Shown here: positions 1-15,069 of the stretch, one piece after another
Numbering within the stretch: the first letter of the stretch is position 1
Layout: each line of letters starts with the position of its first letter
Assembly: GCF_002760615.1 (NCBI RefSeq)
Contig: NZ_AWWI01000047.1
Coordinates: 62,001-126,000 of the forward strand
Direction: 5' to 3'
DNA from: Puniceibacterium antarcticum
Lineage (GTDB): Bacteria; Pseudomonadota; Alphaproteobacteria; Rhodobacterales; Rhodobacteraceae
DNA length: 64,000 bases
Translations under genes and position numbers: made by a program
Notes under the pieces: generated by a model
Told to the model about the DNA's origin: nothing
The model's input: the letters and a program-made list of their open reading frames with translations, nothing else
The model's database searches: none

Positions 1-283
1 CCTCAGAGAACGAAAATTCGCACAGCTCCATGACTTCAAAGTCCCCCGTCAGACGGGTCCAGAGCCGTTCCAGTTTCGAGGCACGGTAAATCGTCGCCTC
101 CCGGTCCTCGATCACGATCTCACCGAAGGGAGCCATGATCTCGGGTCCGTGGACCTTGACCTCGTCCCCGGGGTGAATGACCGCACCGTTGTTGAAACGA
201 ACGTGTGCGTGCAGGCTTTCGAACTTGTGGCTGATCTCGACGGTGCAGGGCGCCCTCTCGATATCCTTTGTCAGTAGTCCCAT
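1..283 (-). CDS. Conserved short photosynthesis-cluster protein (3' part cut by window edge)
   Basis: The reading frame starts at the ATG at 283 (minus strand), 19 bases downstream of puhC, and runs open off the left edge, giving at least 94 residues. The product begins MGLLTKDIERAP and ends, as far as visible, in LCEFSFSE. I recognise it from memory as the small conserved protein found after puhC and before acsF in Rhodobacter-type clusters; its function is not known. It looks soluble, with no signal peptide or membrane segment. Being cotranscribed with puhABC suggests a role in reaction-centre or bacteriochlorophyll assembly, but that is inference. The next genes leftwards would be expected to be acsF and puhE, which are outside the window. 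Confidence 0.8.
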   Translation of the reverse strand, partial: MGLLTKDIERAPCTVEISHKFESLHAHVRFNNGAVIHPGDEVKVHGPEIMAPFGEIVIEDREATIYRASKLERLWTRLTGDFEVMELCEFSFSE

Positions 284-302
284 GGTTCCGGTTCCCTTTG
301 CT

Positions 303-767
303 TTACTTCAGCAGACTGGCGAAGACGGCTGAATTATCCGCGCCAAACCCCATCAGGTCAGCGCCCCATCCGGTGCTGGGATCAAAGATCGCCAGACGCC
401 CGTTTTCGGCACGCACCACGCGCACCGGTCCGTCCAGGGCCACGCGGGCCTTGGTGCGTTCGCGGTCCAGCACACGGGAAATCCCCGCGACAAAACCACC
501 TTTTTCAGCTGAGAATTGTTTGATCAGCGTCCCGTTGGCATCCACCACACGGGCCGATCCGTCCATCTTGCCATGCAGGAACATCATCCGCTCGACAGCG
601 ATGGGGGATTGCGGCGGTGCCGACACGACCGGCCGGCCGATCCAGACGTTGATGCACACCATCATCAGGCACAGCCCGACAAGGCTGAACATCATCCGCA
701 CCAGCACCACCGGAACAAGATCCTTTTCCGGGGCATGGATGCGGGGGCGTATTTGGGCAGTTGTCAT
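303..767 (-). CDS. puhC: Photosynthetic complex assembly protein PuhC
   Basis: 154 residues. An N-terminal transmembrane segment (about residues 24-44, LVGLCLMMVCINVWIG) anchors a periplasmic-type domain containing the family-typical stretch SARVVDANG and FVAGISRVLDRERTKA. PuhC is known in Rhodobacter to be needed for efficient assembly or reorganisation of the reaction centre-LH1 complex. It follows puhB with a 13-base gap, and a strong ribosome binding site (AGGAGGAGG) precedes the ATG at 767. Gene order puhA-puhB-puhC and the length fit the family. No oddities are seen. Confidence 0.93.
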   Translation of the reverse strand: MTTAQIRPRIHAPEKDLVPVVLVRMMFSLVGLCLMMVCINVWIGRPVVSAPPQSPIAVERMMFLHGKMDGSARVVDANGTLIKQFSAEKGGFVAGISRVLDRERTKARVALDGPVRVVRAENGRLAIFDPSTGWGADLMGFGADNSAVFASLLK

Positions 768-780
768 AAAGCTCCTCCTC

Positions 781-1416
781 CTATTCTGCGGCCAGGGCGG
801 CCATTTGTGGCGCGCGGCGTTCCACCCGGGGCGTCGTCACCCGTGCCTGTGCGGCCTCGGCGATCATCTCGGCGATCTTTGCGGCCTCGGGAATGCAGCG
901 CAGCGCGGGCTGGGTGCGCTTCATGTACCAGGGGCGTACATGCGGCCAGCACACCAGATAGCTCAGCTGGGTCTTGCCCAGCAGCGACAGCGCGATTGTG
1001 CCGTTGCCATTCTTGCGCAGCGCCAGGTCGGCCGACCCCAATTCGGTATAGGGCAGGTTCAGCGTCACGGTCAGCGCCGCCCCGATCCGCATGGCCACGC
1101 GGCGGTTGGTGACGGTATAGACAGTCGCGCGGGCCTGAACGACGCCGACGATCACCAGCATGGCGATCACGACACCACCCATGATGACAAAGGGGAATGC
1201 CGCGCCAAAGGCCTGACCAAACGGCATCAGGTCAATCACCGACACGAACCGCCACAGGGCCAGAACGCCGAAATAGCCGGCCACCCATTTAAGGCTGAGG
1301 GATTCCTTGCTCAGCGCCCACCAGTCCGGGCGCCCCTGCCACAGGATCTTTTCGCCCACAGGCGGAGTTTCCGGCAGACCGAGCACGGGTTCAGAGGCGA
1401 AATCGTCATGTGACAT
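781..1416 (-). CDS. puhB: Photosynthetic complex assembly protein PuhB
   Basis: 211 residues. The N-terminus contains GEKILWQGRPDWW, typical of PuhB and of PH-like (bPH2) membrane proteins, followed by two or three hydrophobic segments (about residues 45-60 and 70-93). In Rhodobacter PuhB assists reaction-centre assembly at the membrane. The start at 1416 has AAGGAAGG upstream at good spacing. It lies 30 bases after puhA and 13 bases before puhC in the same transcript. Confidence 0.94.
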   Translation of the reverse strand: MSHDDFASEPVLGLPETPPVGEKILWQGRPDWWALSKESLSLKWVAGYFGVLALWRFVSVIDLMPFGQAFGAAFPFVIMGGVVIAMLVIVGVVQARATVYTVTNRRVAMRIGAALTVTLNLPYTELGSADLALRKNGNGTIALSLLGKTQLSYLVCWPHVRPWYMKRTQPALRCIPEAAKIAEMIAEAAQARVTTPRVERRAPQMAALAAE

Positions 1417-1446
1417 GGGGATACCTTCCTTTCTGGTCTCTGCGGA

Positions 1447-2220
1447 TCAGATCTGCGGCTCAAGACGGTCGGCGCTGGCATAAAGGTAACCGCCGCCGTA
1501 GTAGCCACTGATCTTGTCTTCTTCGAGCTTGGTGACCTGAGACGGTGCCGCGATGGTCGGCACAGCGGCGAAATGTTCGCCAAAGATCGACTTGATCGAC
1601 ACCTGGTTCTTCCAGATCCGCACCATGGGCATCGGCACCAGCCGCGTGCCTGTCCCGAACCCTGCATCCAGCGTGATCTCAAGATAACGCACCATCTGTT
1701 CCGGCTCGTCGATCCACAGATCGCTGATCATGCCGACAATCTTGCCATCCCCGGCCACCACCGGAAGGCCGCGCGGATCGCGCCCGGCAGAGACGTGGAA
1801 ATGTTCGGTCGCCGACATCGGGATGATCTTGGGGTGACCCTTGCCATCCAGCTCGGGCTCGTCCCGGCGCGTCGCCCAGGATGCCGGGCCGACGCCATCC
1901 ACCATGGGATTGCCGGTGGGATCATAAGGGAACCCGCCGCTGTCATGGGTCCGCGCCAGCGCCAGATCGGTGCGGTCAGGCTGCTGGCCCGATGGCACGG
2001 TCAGCGTCCCACGGCCGTGCGGCAGCTTGAACGTCTTGTCCGCAGGCAGCGGGAACACCCCGCCGGCATCAGCCTGCGTGCCATCCTCGTCCATCAGCGG
2101 ATAGCCTTCGCGCATGTTCTCGCGCTGCAGCCAGACCACGAGGGCGGCGAAAAAGATGAAGAATAGCCAGAGGGAAATGCTGGCAAGGTCGACATTCCCA
2201 AAAATATAACCATCGGCCAT
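1447..2220 (-). CDS. puhA: Photosynthetic reaction centre H subunit
   Basis: 257 residues, the usual length. It begins MADGYIFGNVDLASISLWLF with a single N-terminal transmembrane helix (about 12-32), followed by the cytoplasmic domain with a PRC-barrel (FHVSAGRDPRGLPVVAGDGK and GMISDLWIDEPE, about 142-176). The H subunit caps the L-M heterodimer and gates proton delivery to the secondary quinone QB. The ATG at 2220 has GGAGGA nine bases upstream. It sits between lhaA and puhB at the end of the bchFNBHLM-lhaA-puhA superoperon, the conserved arrangement in purple bacteria. Confidence 0.98.
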   Translation of the reverse strand: MADGYIFGNVDLASISLWLFFIFFAALVVWLQRENMREGYPLMDEDGTQADAGGVFPLPADKTFKLPHGRGTLTVPSGQQPDRTDLALARTHDSGGFPYDPTGNPMVDGVGPASWATRRDEPELDGKGHPKIIPMSATEHFHVSAGRDPRGLPVVAGDGKIVGMISDLWIDEPEQMVRYLEITLDAGFGTGTRLVPMPMVRIWKNQVSIKSIFGEHFAAVPTIAAPSQVTKLEEDKISGYYGGGYLYASADRLEPQI

Positions 2221-2247
2221 AAGATGTGTCCTCCTCAGGGGTGCGTG

Positions 2248-3683
2248 TCAGGTTGGGAAATCGGCAAGGCCCAGCCCTGTCGGTTTCTGCTGTGGTTGAT
2301 AGGTACGGCGGCTGCGGCTCACGAGCGGGCCAAGCAGGGCAAGCGTGACGAACATCAGCGCGATCTCGCCGTGATAGACGACCGAATAGCCGGTCGCGGG
2401 GTTGTTCATGCCGGCGCCCCAGGCCCCGGTCACGACGATCTGGTTCACGCCGTCGCGCACACCGCCGCCGATCAGGGTCGAAACACCCGCCGCCGTCGCC
2501 TGCGCCGCGCCCCAGGCGCCCAGCGCCAGACCGCGCCCGGCCAGCCCCTCGACCGGCATCGTCATCGCGGCCGTCAGGGTCGAGACGGCAAAGTAACCGC
2601 CACCAAACCCGATCAGGCTCGCCCCGATGAAAAAGATCGTCGGCGAATTCATAGGTGCTGCAAAGATCACCGTGGAAAAGGCCACAACCCCGGCCAGCAG
2701 CCCGGTCGCCGCCATGCGATAGGTGTTCGCCCCGCGCAGCAGCATCCGCCCCGCCAGCGCAAAGCCGATCAGCGCGCCCAGCGACCAGGTCGCGGTCAGC
2801 AGCGTCGTCGCCGATACAGACAGGCCCAGGATCTCGCCGCCATAAGGCTCCAGCAGCACGTCCTGCATATTGAACGCCATGGTGCCGACAAAGACCACCG
2901 CCAGCAGCCGGCCCGCCGTGCCCCCGGCGGTCAGATCCCGCCAGGCATCGCCAAAGCTGGGCGACGGCGCCTCGCGCTCTTCCTTGGTCATCGGGCGCAC
3001 GCGCTCCTGCTTCCACAGGGCAACAACGTTCAGCACCACGGTCACAACGGCGGTGCCCTGCACCACCTTGATCAGCAGCAGCGGCGAAAAATCACGCAGC
3101 ACCCAGCCGATGATGATCGACGAAACCCCCATCCCGATCAGGTACATGACATAGAGCAGCGCCACGACACGCGGCCGCGTCTCATCCGTCGCCCGGTCCG
3201 CCGCGAGGGCAAGGCCCGCCGTCTGCGTCATATGCATGCCGAACCCGGTCATGATAAAGGCAAGCCCTGCCAGCACTTCGCCCGCAAAGGGCACGTCATG
3301 GGTCACATCCCCGCCCAGCACCAGCAGGCAGGACGGCATGATGGCAAGCCCGCCAAACTGCCACAGCGTGCCGAACCACAGGTACGGAATCCGCTTCCAG
3401 CCCAGCGCAGACCGGTAGTTGTCCGACTTGAACCCCAGCAACGCGCGGAACGGCGCGATCAGCACCGGCAGCGCCACCATGACCGCAACCAGCAGGGCCG
3501 ACACCGAAAGCTCAACAATCATCACGCGGTTCAGCGTGCCAAGCAGCATCACCCCGGCCATGCCGACCGACACCTGAAACAGCGACAGCCGCAGCAACTG
3601 GTTCAGCGGCAGACCCTCGCTTGCCGCATCGGCAAAGGGCAAAAGCCGGATGGTCAGCGACCGAAGGGATGAGGCCCGGAAGA

Positions 3684-3687
<4 letters not shown>
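2248..3687 (-). CDS. lhaA: LH1 assembly protein LhaA (PucC-family MFS transporter)
   Basis: 479 residues with about twelve hydrophobic segments; belongs to the PucC/LhaA family of the major facilitator superfamily. Recognisable stretches are LNRVMIVELSV near the first helices and the conserved GWKRIPYLWFGTLWQFGG. LhaA is thought to help insert or assemble the LH1 alpha-beta polypeptides with bacteriochlorophyll. I chose the ATG at 3687, which overlaps the bchM stop (ATGA); a longer frame to 3849 would run deep into bchM and has no homology-like sequence. puhA follows after 27 bases. Confidence 0.93.
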
Positions 3688-8973
<5,286 letters not shown>

Positions 8974-8984
<11 letters not shown>

Positions 8985-10527
8985 AATGGGCCTTTGCCTC
9001 ATAAAGCGTATCAACACTGATCTCGGCCACACCACGTTCAGTGGCGTAATGTTCAGTGTTGCGCCGCGCCTTGCCCCGCACAAAGAACGGGATCTTCTTC
9101 AGTTCCTTCTCGGCAGCGGGCAGCCAGACAATCTCGAACGCCCCCCGCTTCTCTTCTTCAAAAATACGCCCTTCAGCGACCTCGGCCTCCGCACTGACCT
9201 CGGGCGGGCGCGCCACAGCCTTGCCGCCATGGTGGCTGGCGCCGGCCGCGTCGTGGAATTCGAAATCATCGCGGAACATGTGCAGCAGATGCTCTTCCAG
9301 CCCCATGACCAGCGGATGCACCCAGGTGTCGAAAATCACATTCGCGCCTTCGATGCCCATCTGCGGCGAATAGCGCGCCGGGAAATCCTGCACATGCACG
9401 GGGGCGGAAATCACCGCACAGGGGATGCCCAGCCGCTTGCCGATGTGGCGCTCCATCTGGGTGCCCAGGATCAGCTCGGGCGCCAGCGCCTCGATGGTGC
9501 GCTCGACCTCAAGGTAGTCGTCGCTGATCAGGGCCTCGACACCGAAATCCTTGGCCACGGCGCGCAGCATGCGGGCCTGTTCGCGGTTGTAGCAGCCCAT
9601 GCCGATGACGTCGAAACCCATCTCGTCGCGCGCAATCCGCGCACAGGCGGCCACATGGGTGCCGTCGCCAAACAGGAACACCCGCTTGCCGGTCAGATAG
9701 GTGCTGTCCACCGAGGCCGAATACCACGGCATCCGCAGGCGGCTTTCGTCCAGAACAGGCGCGATACCGGCCAGTTTTGACACTTCGGCGATGAAATCCC
9801 GGGTCGCCCCGATGCCGATGGGCACGATTTTGGTGAAGGGCAGACCCAGTTCCCGCTCCATCCAGCGGCAAGCGGATTCCCCGGTTTCGGGATACATCAG
9901 CACATTGAAATGCGCCGCGCCCAGACGTTTGATATCCGACGGTGACGCGGTCATCGGCGCGGTCACATTGACCTCGATCCCCATCTCCATCAGCAACCCG
10001 GTCAGTTCGGTGATGTCATCGCGGTGGCGAAACCCAAGCGCGGTCGGCCCGATCAGGTTGCAGCTGACGCGGGCGGTCTTCTCCACCGGGCGCGCCAGAT
10101 GGCGGCAGATCTGAAAGAAGGTCTCATCCGCGCCAAAGTTTTCCTTGCGCTGGTAGCTTGGCAAATCCAGCGGGATCATCGGGATCGGCAGGCCCAGCGT
10201 TTCGGACATGCCGCCGGGATCGTCCTGGATCAACTCGGCAGTGCAGGAGGCGCCAATGATCATCGCCTCGGGCTTGAAACGCTCGTAGGCGTCCAGACAG
10301 GCCGTCTTGAACAGATGCGCCGTGTCGGAGCCCAGATCGCGGGCCTGAAAGGTGGTATAGGTGACGGGCGGGCGATGGTTGCGCCGCTCGATCATGGTGA
10401 ACAGCAGGTCGGCATAGGTGTCGCCCTGCGGCGCGTGCAGCACGTAATGCAGCCCGGTCATCCCGGTCGCGACGCGCATGGCACCGACATGGGGCGGGCC
10501 TTCGTATGTCCAAACCGTCAGTTTCAT
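8974..10527 (-). CDS. bchB: Light-independent protochlorophyllide reductase subunit B
   Basis: 517 residues. NifK-like subunit that with BchN holds the catalytic [4Fe-4S] cluster and substrate; the start [18 protein letters not shown] is the family hallmark, and [15 protein letters not shown] is conserved. The C-terminus carries the usual protochlorophyllide reductase tail domain ([15 protein letters not shown] to the end). The linker before that domain (about residues 452-463, [11 protein letters not shown]) is encoded by a copy of a dispersed repeat also found between genes, see the separate entry. Its 3' end overlaps the bchH start by 11 bases. Confidence 0.96.
9141..9172 (-). repeat. Dispersed repeat A, copy inside bchB
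   Basis: On the minus strand GGGCGTATTTTTGAAGAAG is followed by AGAAGCGGGG, a diverged version of the repeat at 5350-5380 and 19062-19092. Here it is in frame within bchB and encodes the charged linker RIFEEEKR. The similarity was found by eye and the exact boundaries are approximate. Confidence 0.55.
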
Positions 10528-10540
10528 GTCAGCGCCGCAG

Positions 10541-10587
10541 TGGGGGCCAGCCCCCACACCCCCGGGATATTTGTGGGCAGATGAAAC
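10541..10587 (+). repeat. Dispersed repeat B, copy 1 (bchN-bchB gap)
   Basis: Consists of an inverted repeat TGGGGGCCAGCCCCCA (10541-10556) followed by CCCCCGGGATATTTGTGGGC and AGATGAAAC. Close copies occur at 19182-19249 (minus orientation) and 35045-35090 (plus). It fills almost the whole 61-base bchN-bchB gap. Similar elements are, as I recall, common between genes in Rhodobacterales genomes; the hairpin may stabilise RNA ends. Confidence 0.7.
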
Positions 10588-10588
10588 A

Positions 10589-12360
<1,772 letters not shown>

Positions 12361-12411
12361 GGTTGATTCCGTGGCTAGTGTAAGGTCAGCCTAACTCCGG
12401 GTTGGCAAAAG

Positions 12412-12429
12412 TGTCAATTAAAACTTACA
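12412..12429. promoter_or_regulatory. PpsR/CrtJ operator upstream of bchF
   Basis: TGTCAATTAAAACTTACA matches TGT-N12-ACA. PpsR/CrtJ is the established aerobic repressor binding this motif in Rhodobacter PGCs. It lies 52 bases upstream of the bchF start codon. Confidence 0.8.
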
Positions 12430-12554
12430 CAATTTGCGCAGACCATCTGTCCAACCCCGAATTCCGCATTTTACCTGAAAAACAGGGAATTTCCAAGATT
12501 TCAGAAAGAAAACGCCCCCGAGGCCATGCCCCCAGACACCAGTATATCGCAAAG

Positions 12555-12572
12555 TGTCAATTATCTTTGACA
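12555..12572. promoter_or_regulatory. PpsR/CrtJ operator upstream of ppaA
   Basis: TGTCAATTATCTTTGACA is a near-ideal match with TGTCAA/TTGACA arms. It is about 100 bases upstream of the ppaA start and implies that the ppaA-ppsR transcript is subject to autoregulation. Confidence 0.82.
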
Positions 12573-12674
12573 ATTTGTGCGTGCGGAACCACACTCTGTC
12601 TCACTTGTTGTTTTGACAAGCTTGCCGTCCGGGTCGGTTTGACAGATGCGGTTCTGGTTTGCGGAGATACTGCC

Positions 12675-13463
12675 ATGACGCACGACCAACTCACCCATGA
12701 CCGCGCGATCGAGGAAACGGGCAGGCCCGACATTGCCTGCCTCGCCTCAACCGTCATCTCTGTCATCAACGACAAATCGGACGAGGGCAGCCAGACCATT
12801 CGGCCCAGCATGCTGCGCAAGATGGTCAGTGACTGCCTGTCGAAAACCGGCCATGACGCTGAACTGCTGCTGTCGAACCTGCGGGACAACCGGCTGGTGC
12901 CCGAACAGCTGATCGACATCTACATCCCCGAAGCGGCCCGCACCCTTGGCCTCATGTGGGCAGAGGACGAAATCACATTTGCGCAGGTCACCATCGCGAC
13001 TGCGCGGCTTCAGGGGTTGCTGACGCTTCTGGCGATCCCGTGGTTCACGCGTATTTCCGACCCCGAAGACCAGATTTCGATTCTTGTCAGCCTGCAGGTT
13101 GATGACACTCATACGCTGGGGCCGCATGTCGCGATTGCCCAGTTGCGCCGTCTGGGGGCCTCTGTGCGTGTGTTGTTCGGCGCAGATAGCCAAACAGTTG
13201 TGCAGATGCTCAGCGAAGACACATATGATCTGTTAATGTTTTCGTGTTCCGATACCGGTGCACTTGCAACTATCGCTACAATGGTTAGACAGATCAGGTA
13301 TTTAACCCCTGACTGCCCCCCTGTGGCGCTAGGTGGATTGGTCCTTGACCTTACGGACCGCGTCAAGGAAAGAACGGGTGCAGATCTGGTGACCTCTGAT
13401 GTCAGGGTCGCCTACAAACTCTGCGAAAAGAAAAGGCCGAAGTTAAAGACCGTGGCGAAATGA
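12675..13463 (+). CDS. ppaA: Cobalamin-binding-type photosynthesis regulator PpaA/AerR
   Basis: 262 residues from the ATG at 12675 (GGAG nine bases upstream; earlier in-frame starts would overlap the operators). A B12-binding fold is indicated by DTHTLG at residues 144-149 (the DxHxxG motif with His146) and the helical bundle ahead of it (IPEAARTLGLMWAEDEITFAQ, in part). In Rhodobacter, AerR/PpaA modulates CrtJ/PpsR, and in R. capsulatus AerR binds cobalamin in a light-dependent way. The stop overlaps the ppsR start by four bases, so antagonist and repressor are coupled. Confidence 0.9.
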   Translation: MTHDQLTHDRAIEETGRPDIACLASTVISVINDKSDEGSQTIRPSMLRKMVSDCLSKTGHDAELLLSNLRDNRLVPEQLIDIYIPEAARTLGLMWAEDEITFAQVTIATARLQGLLTLLAIPWFTRISDPEDQISILVSLQVDDTHTLGPHVAIAQLRRLGASVRVLFGADSQTVVQMLSEDTYDLLMFSCSDTGALATIATMVRQIRYLTPDCPPVALGGLVLDLTDRVKERTGADLVTSDVRVAYKLCEKKRPKLKTVAK

Positions 13464-14887
13464 TGAATTCCACCAGATCCAGCTTCTGGAGCAATGGCTC
13501 CATACCTCTGATCGAGCCAGAGCTACTGTCGAGCATCATTGGTGTGGCGTCAGATATCGCACTGGTCGTTTCGGGCAATGGCGTCATCCTCTCGGTTCTG
13601 CTGAACCGCAACGAGACGTCCTTTGGCAATCTCGCGCATTGGGAAGGCCGGTCGATCCGGGAATTCCTGACCATCGACAGCATCCCGAAATTCGACGCGA
13701 TCCAGAGCGATTACAAGAACGGCAAGGCCCCGACGAAATCGGTTGAACTCAATCACACCGATAACGCCGTGTGGGAATTCCCGGTCCGCTACAGCTTTCA
13801 TCCCTTTGGCGCCGAACAATCCCTGCTGATGCTGGGCCGCGACCTGCGCCCCATCGCCGAAACCCAGCAGCAGCTGGTTCAGGCGCAGATGTCGCTGGAA
13901 CAGGGCTACGAATCACGCCGCGAATTTGACGCCCGTTATCGCCTCTTGCTGCGCACGGTGCATGATGCGGTGGTCTTCGTTTCCGTGACCGACGGTCGGG
14001 TCAAGGATGCCAACGAACCCGCCGCCGCCCTGCTGGGCACCACCCGGGACGAACTGGTCGGCGCCTCCTTCGCTCAGGAATTCCGCGACAAGCGTCGCGA
14101 GGAATTCATCGACGGTCTGGTCAACACGTCCTTCTCCGATGCCGCAGCCGGGGTTGAGGTGCAGACGCGCCGCAGCCGCAAGAAGGTTGTGGTGACACCT
14201 TCGGTCTTTCGCGCAGGCGGCGAACGCGTGCTGATCTGCCGCCTGACCACCTCGGGCGATGTCTCCGCCAAACATGACGAACTCAGCGTCAATCTGAACA
14301 TGCTGTTCGACAAGGGGGCTGATGCGGTTCTGTTCACCAGCATCACCGGTGTCATTCACGCCTGCAACGACAGCTTCCTCGACCTCATAGATGCCGCGCA
14401 TCTGGTCGATATCAAGGGCCGCAACCTGTCGGAATTTCTCGGCCGCGGACAGATCGACATGTCGGTGCTGATCGAAAACGCCCGGCGCTCCGGTCAGATG
14501 CGCCTTTATTCCACCAAGCTGATGAATGATTACGGATCGAAAACCGCGATCGAGATGTCGGCCACCTATCTCGACGACCGCAACGAACCCGAACTTGGCT
14601 TTGTCATCCGCGACGCCACCCGGGTCGATGCCATGCGCAAAGCCCCGTTACAGGGCGCCGAGGAATCGAGCCGCAACGTGATGGAGCTGGTCGGCTCTGC
14701 CACGCTCAAGGAAATCGTGACGGAAACCACCGATGTCGTCGAAAAGATGTGCATCGAAACCGCCGTCAGCCTGACGCGCAACAACCGCGTCGCCGCCGCC
14801 GAAATGCTGGGCCTGTCGCGCCAGAGCCTTTACGTCAAGCTGCGCAAATACGGCCTGCTCAGCAAAGAGACGGATGGCGACGCCTAG
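13460..14887 (+). CDS. ppsR: Transcriptional regulator PpsR/CrtJ
   Basis: 475 residues. Domains in order: N-terminal PAS-like region (about 20-130), a glutamine-rich helix (ETQQQLVQAQ, 134-143), PAS1 (about 156-265), PAS2 (about 278-390), and a Fis-type helix-turn-helix at 441-464 (NNRVAAAEMLGLSRQSLYVK). Cysteines at 260, 302 and 431 are present; the last precedes the HTH, like the redox-sensitive cysteine described in Rhodobacter. PpsR represses bch, crt and puc genes under oxygen by binding TGT-N12-ACA. Two consecutive ATGs (13460, 13463) could start it; the first overlaps the ppaA stop. Confidence 0.97.
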   Translation: MMNSTRSSFWSNGSIPLIEPELLSSIIGVASDIALVVSGNGVILSVLLNRNETSFGNLAHWEGRSIREFLTIDSIPKFDAIQSDYKNGKAPTKSVELNHTDNAVWEFPVRYSFHPFGAEQSLLMLGRDLRPIAETQQQLVQAQMSLEQGYESRREFDARYRLLLRTVHDAVVFVSVTDGRVKDANEPAAALLGTTRDELVGASFAQEFRDKRREEFIDGLVNTSFSDAAAGVEVQTRRSRKKVVVTPSVFRAGGERVLICRLTTSGDVSAKHDELSVNLNMLFDKGADAVLFTSITGVIHACNDSFLDLIDAAHLVDIKGRNLSEFLGRGQIDMSVLIENARRSGQMRLYSTKLMNDYGSKTAIEMSATYLDDRNEPELGFVIRDATRVDAMRKAPLQGAEESSRNVMELVGSATLKEIVTETTDVVEKMCIETAVSLTRNNRVAAAEMLGLSRQSLYVKLRKYGLLSKETDGDA

Positions 14888-15050
14888 GCGTTGCGGGTTT
14901 GACTCAGGACAAAGCCCATCTGATCGCGCACTCGATCAAAGGAGGAGAGCGTACATCCGGATAGGGTTTGAACCGAGACGCACACACCCCTCTGACCCAT
15001 CCCCGCCGACATTCTAAATCTGACATCGTTAATCTTGCGGCGACTCAAAA

Positions 15051-15068
15051 TGTCGTGTTTAGTTTACA
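15051..15068. promoter_or_regulatory. PpsR/CrtJ operator abutting the bchG start
   Basis: TGTCGTGTTTAGTTTACA matches TGT-N12-ACA and ends one base before the bchG ATG. With the next site (six-base gap) it forms a tandem pair. Confidence 0.75.
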
Positions 15069-15069
15069 C

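Larger units (their letters stand above)
12361..12674. promoter_or_regulatory. Divergent bchF / ppaA promoter region
   Basis: This 314-base gap holds no convincing gene. It contains two good PpsR operator matches (12412-12429 and 12555-12572) and one degenerate match (TGT-N12-ACT at 12379-12396) close to bchF. The two good sites are separated by 125 bases, so each divergent gene has its own proximal operator. An open frame crosses this stretch into ppaA, but it carries the operators and lacks family resemblance, so I treat it as non-coding. Confidence 0.8.

Noticed and set aside
268-1413. Long plus-strand open frame opposite puhC and puhB
   Set aside because: High-GC antisense shadow with no recognisable domain; the minus-strand genes are clear family members with ribosome binding sites. 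The same applies to similar frames opposite lhaA, bchH, dxs and mutS.
12402-12674. In-frame 5' extension of ppaA
   Set aside because: It would place both PpsR operators inside the coding region and lacks similarity; ATG 12675 has a good ribosome binding site.
14938-14947. Strong Shine-Dalgarno-like AAAGGAGGAG between ppsR and bchG
   Set aside because: No ATG or GTG lies at usable distance; the nearest in-frame TTG to bchG (14968) is about 20 bases away and the extension has no family resemblance.
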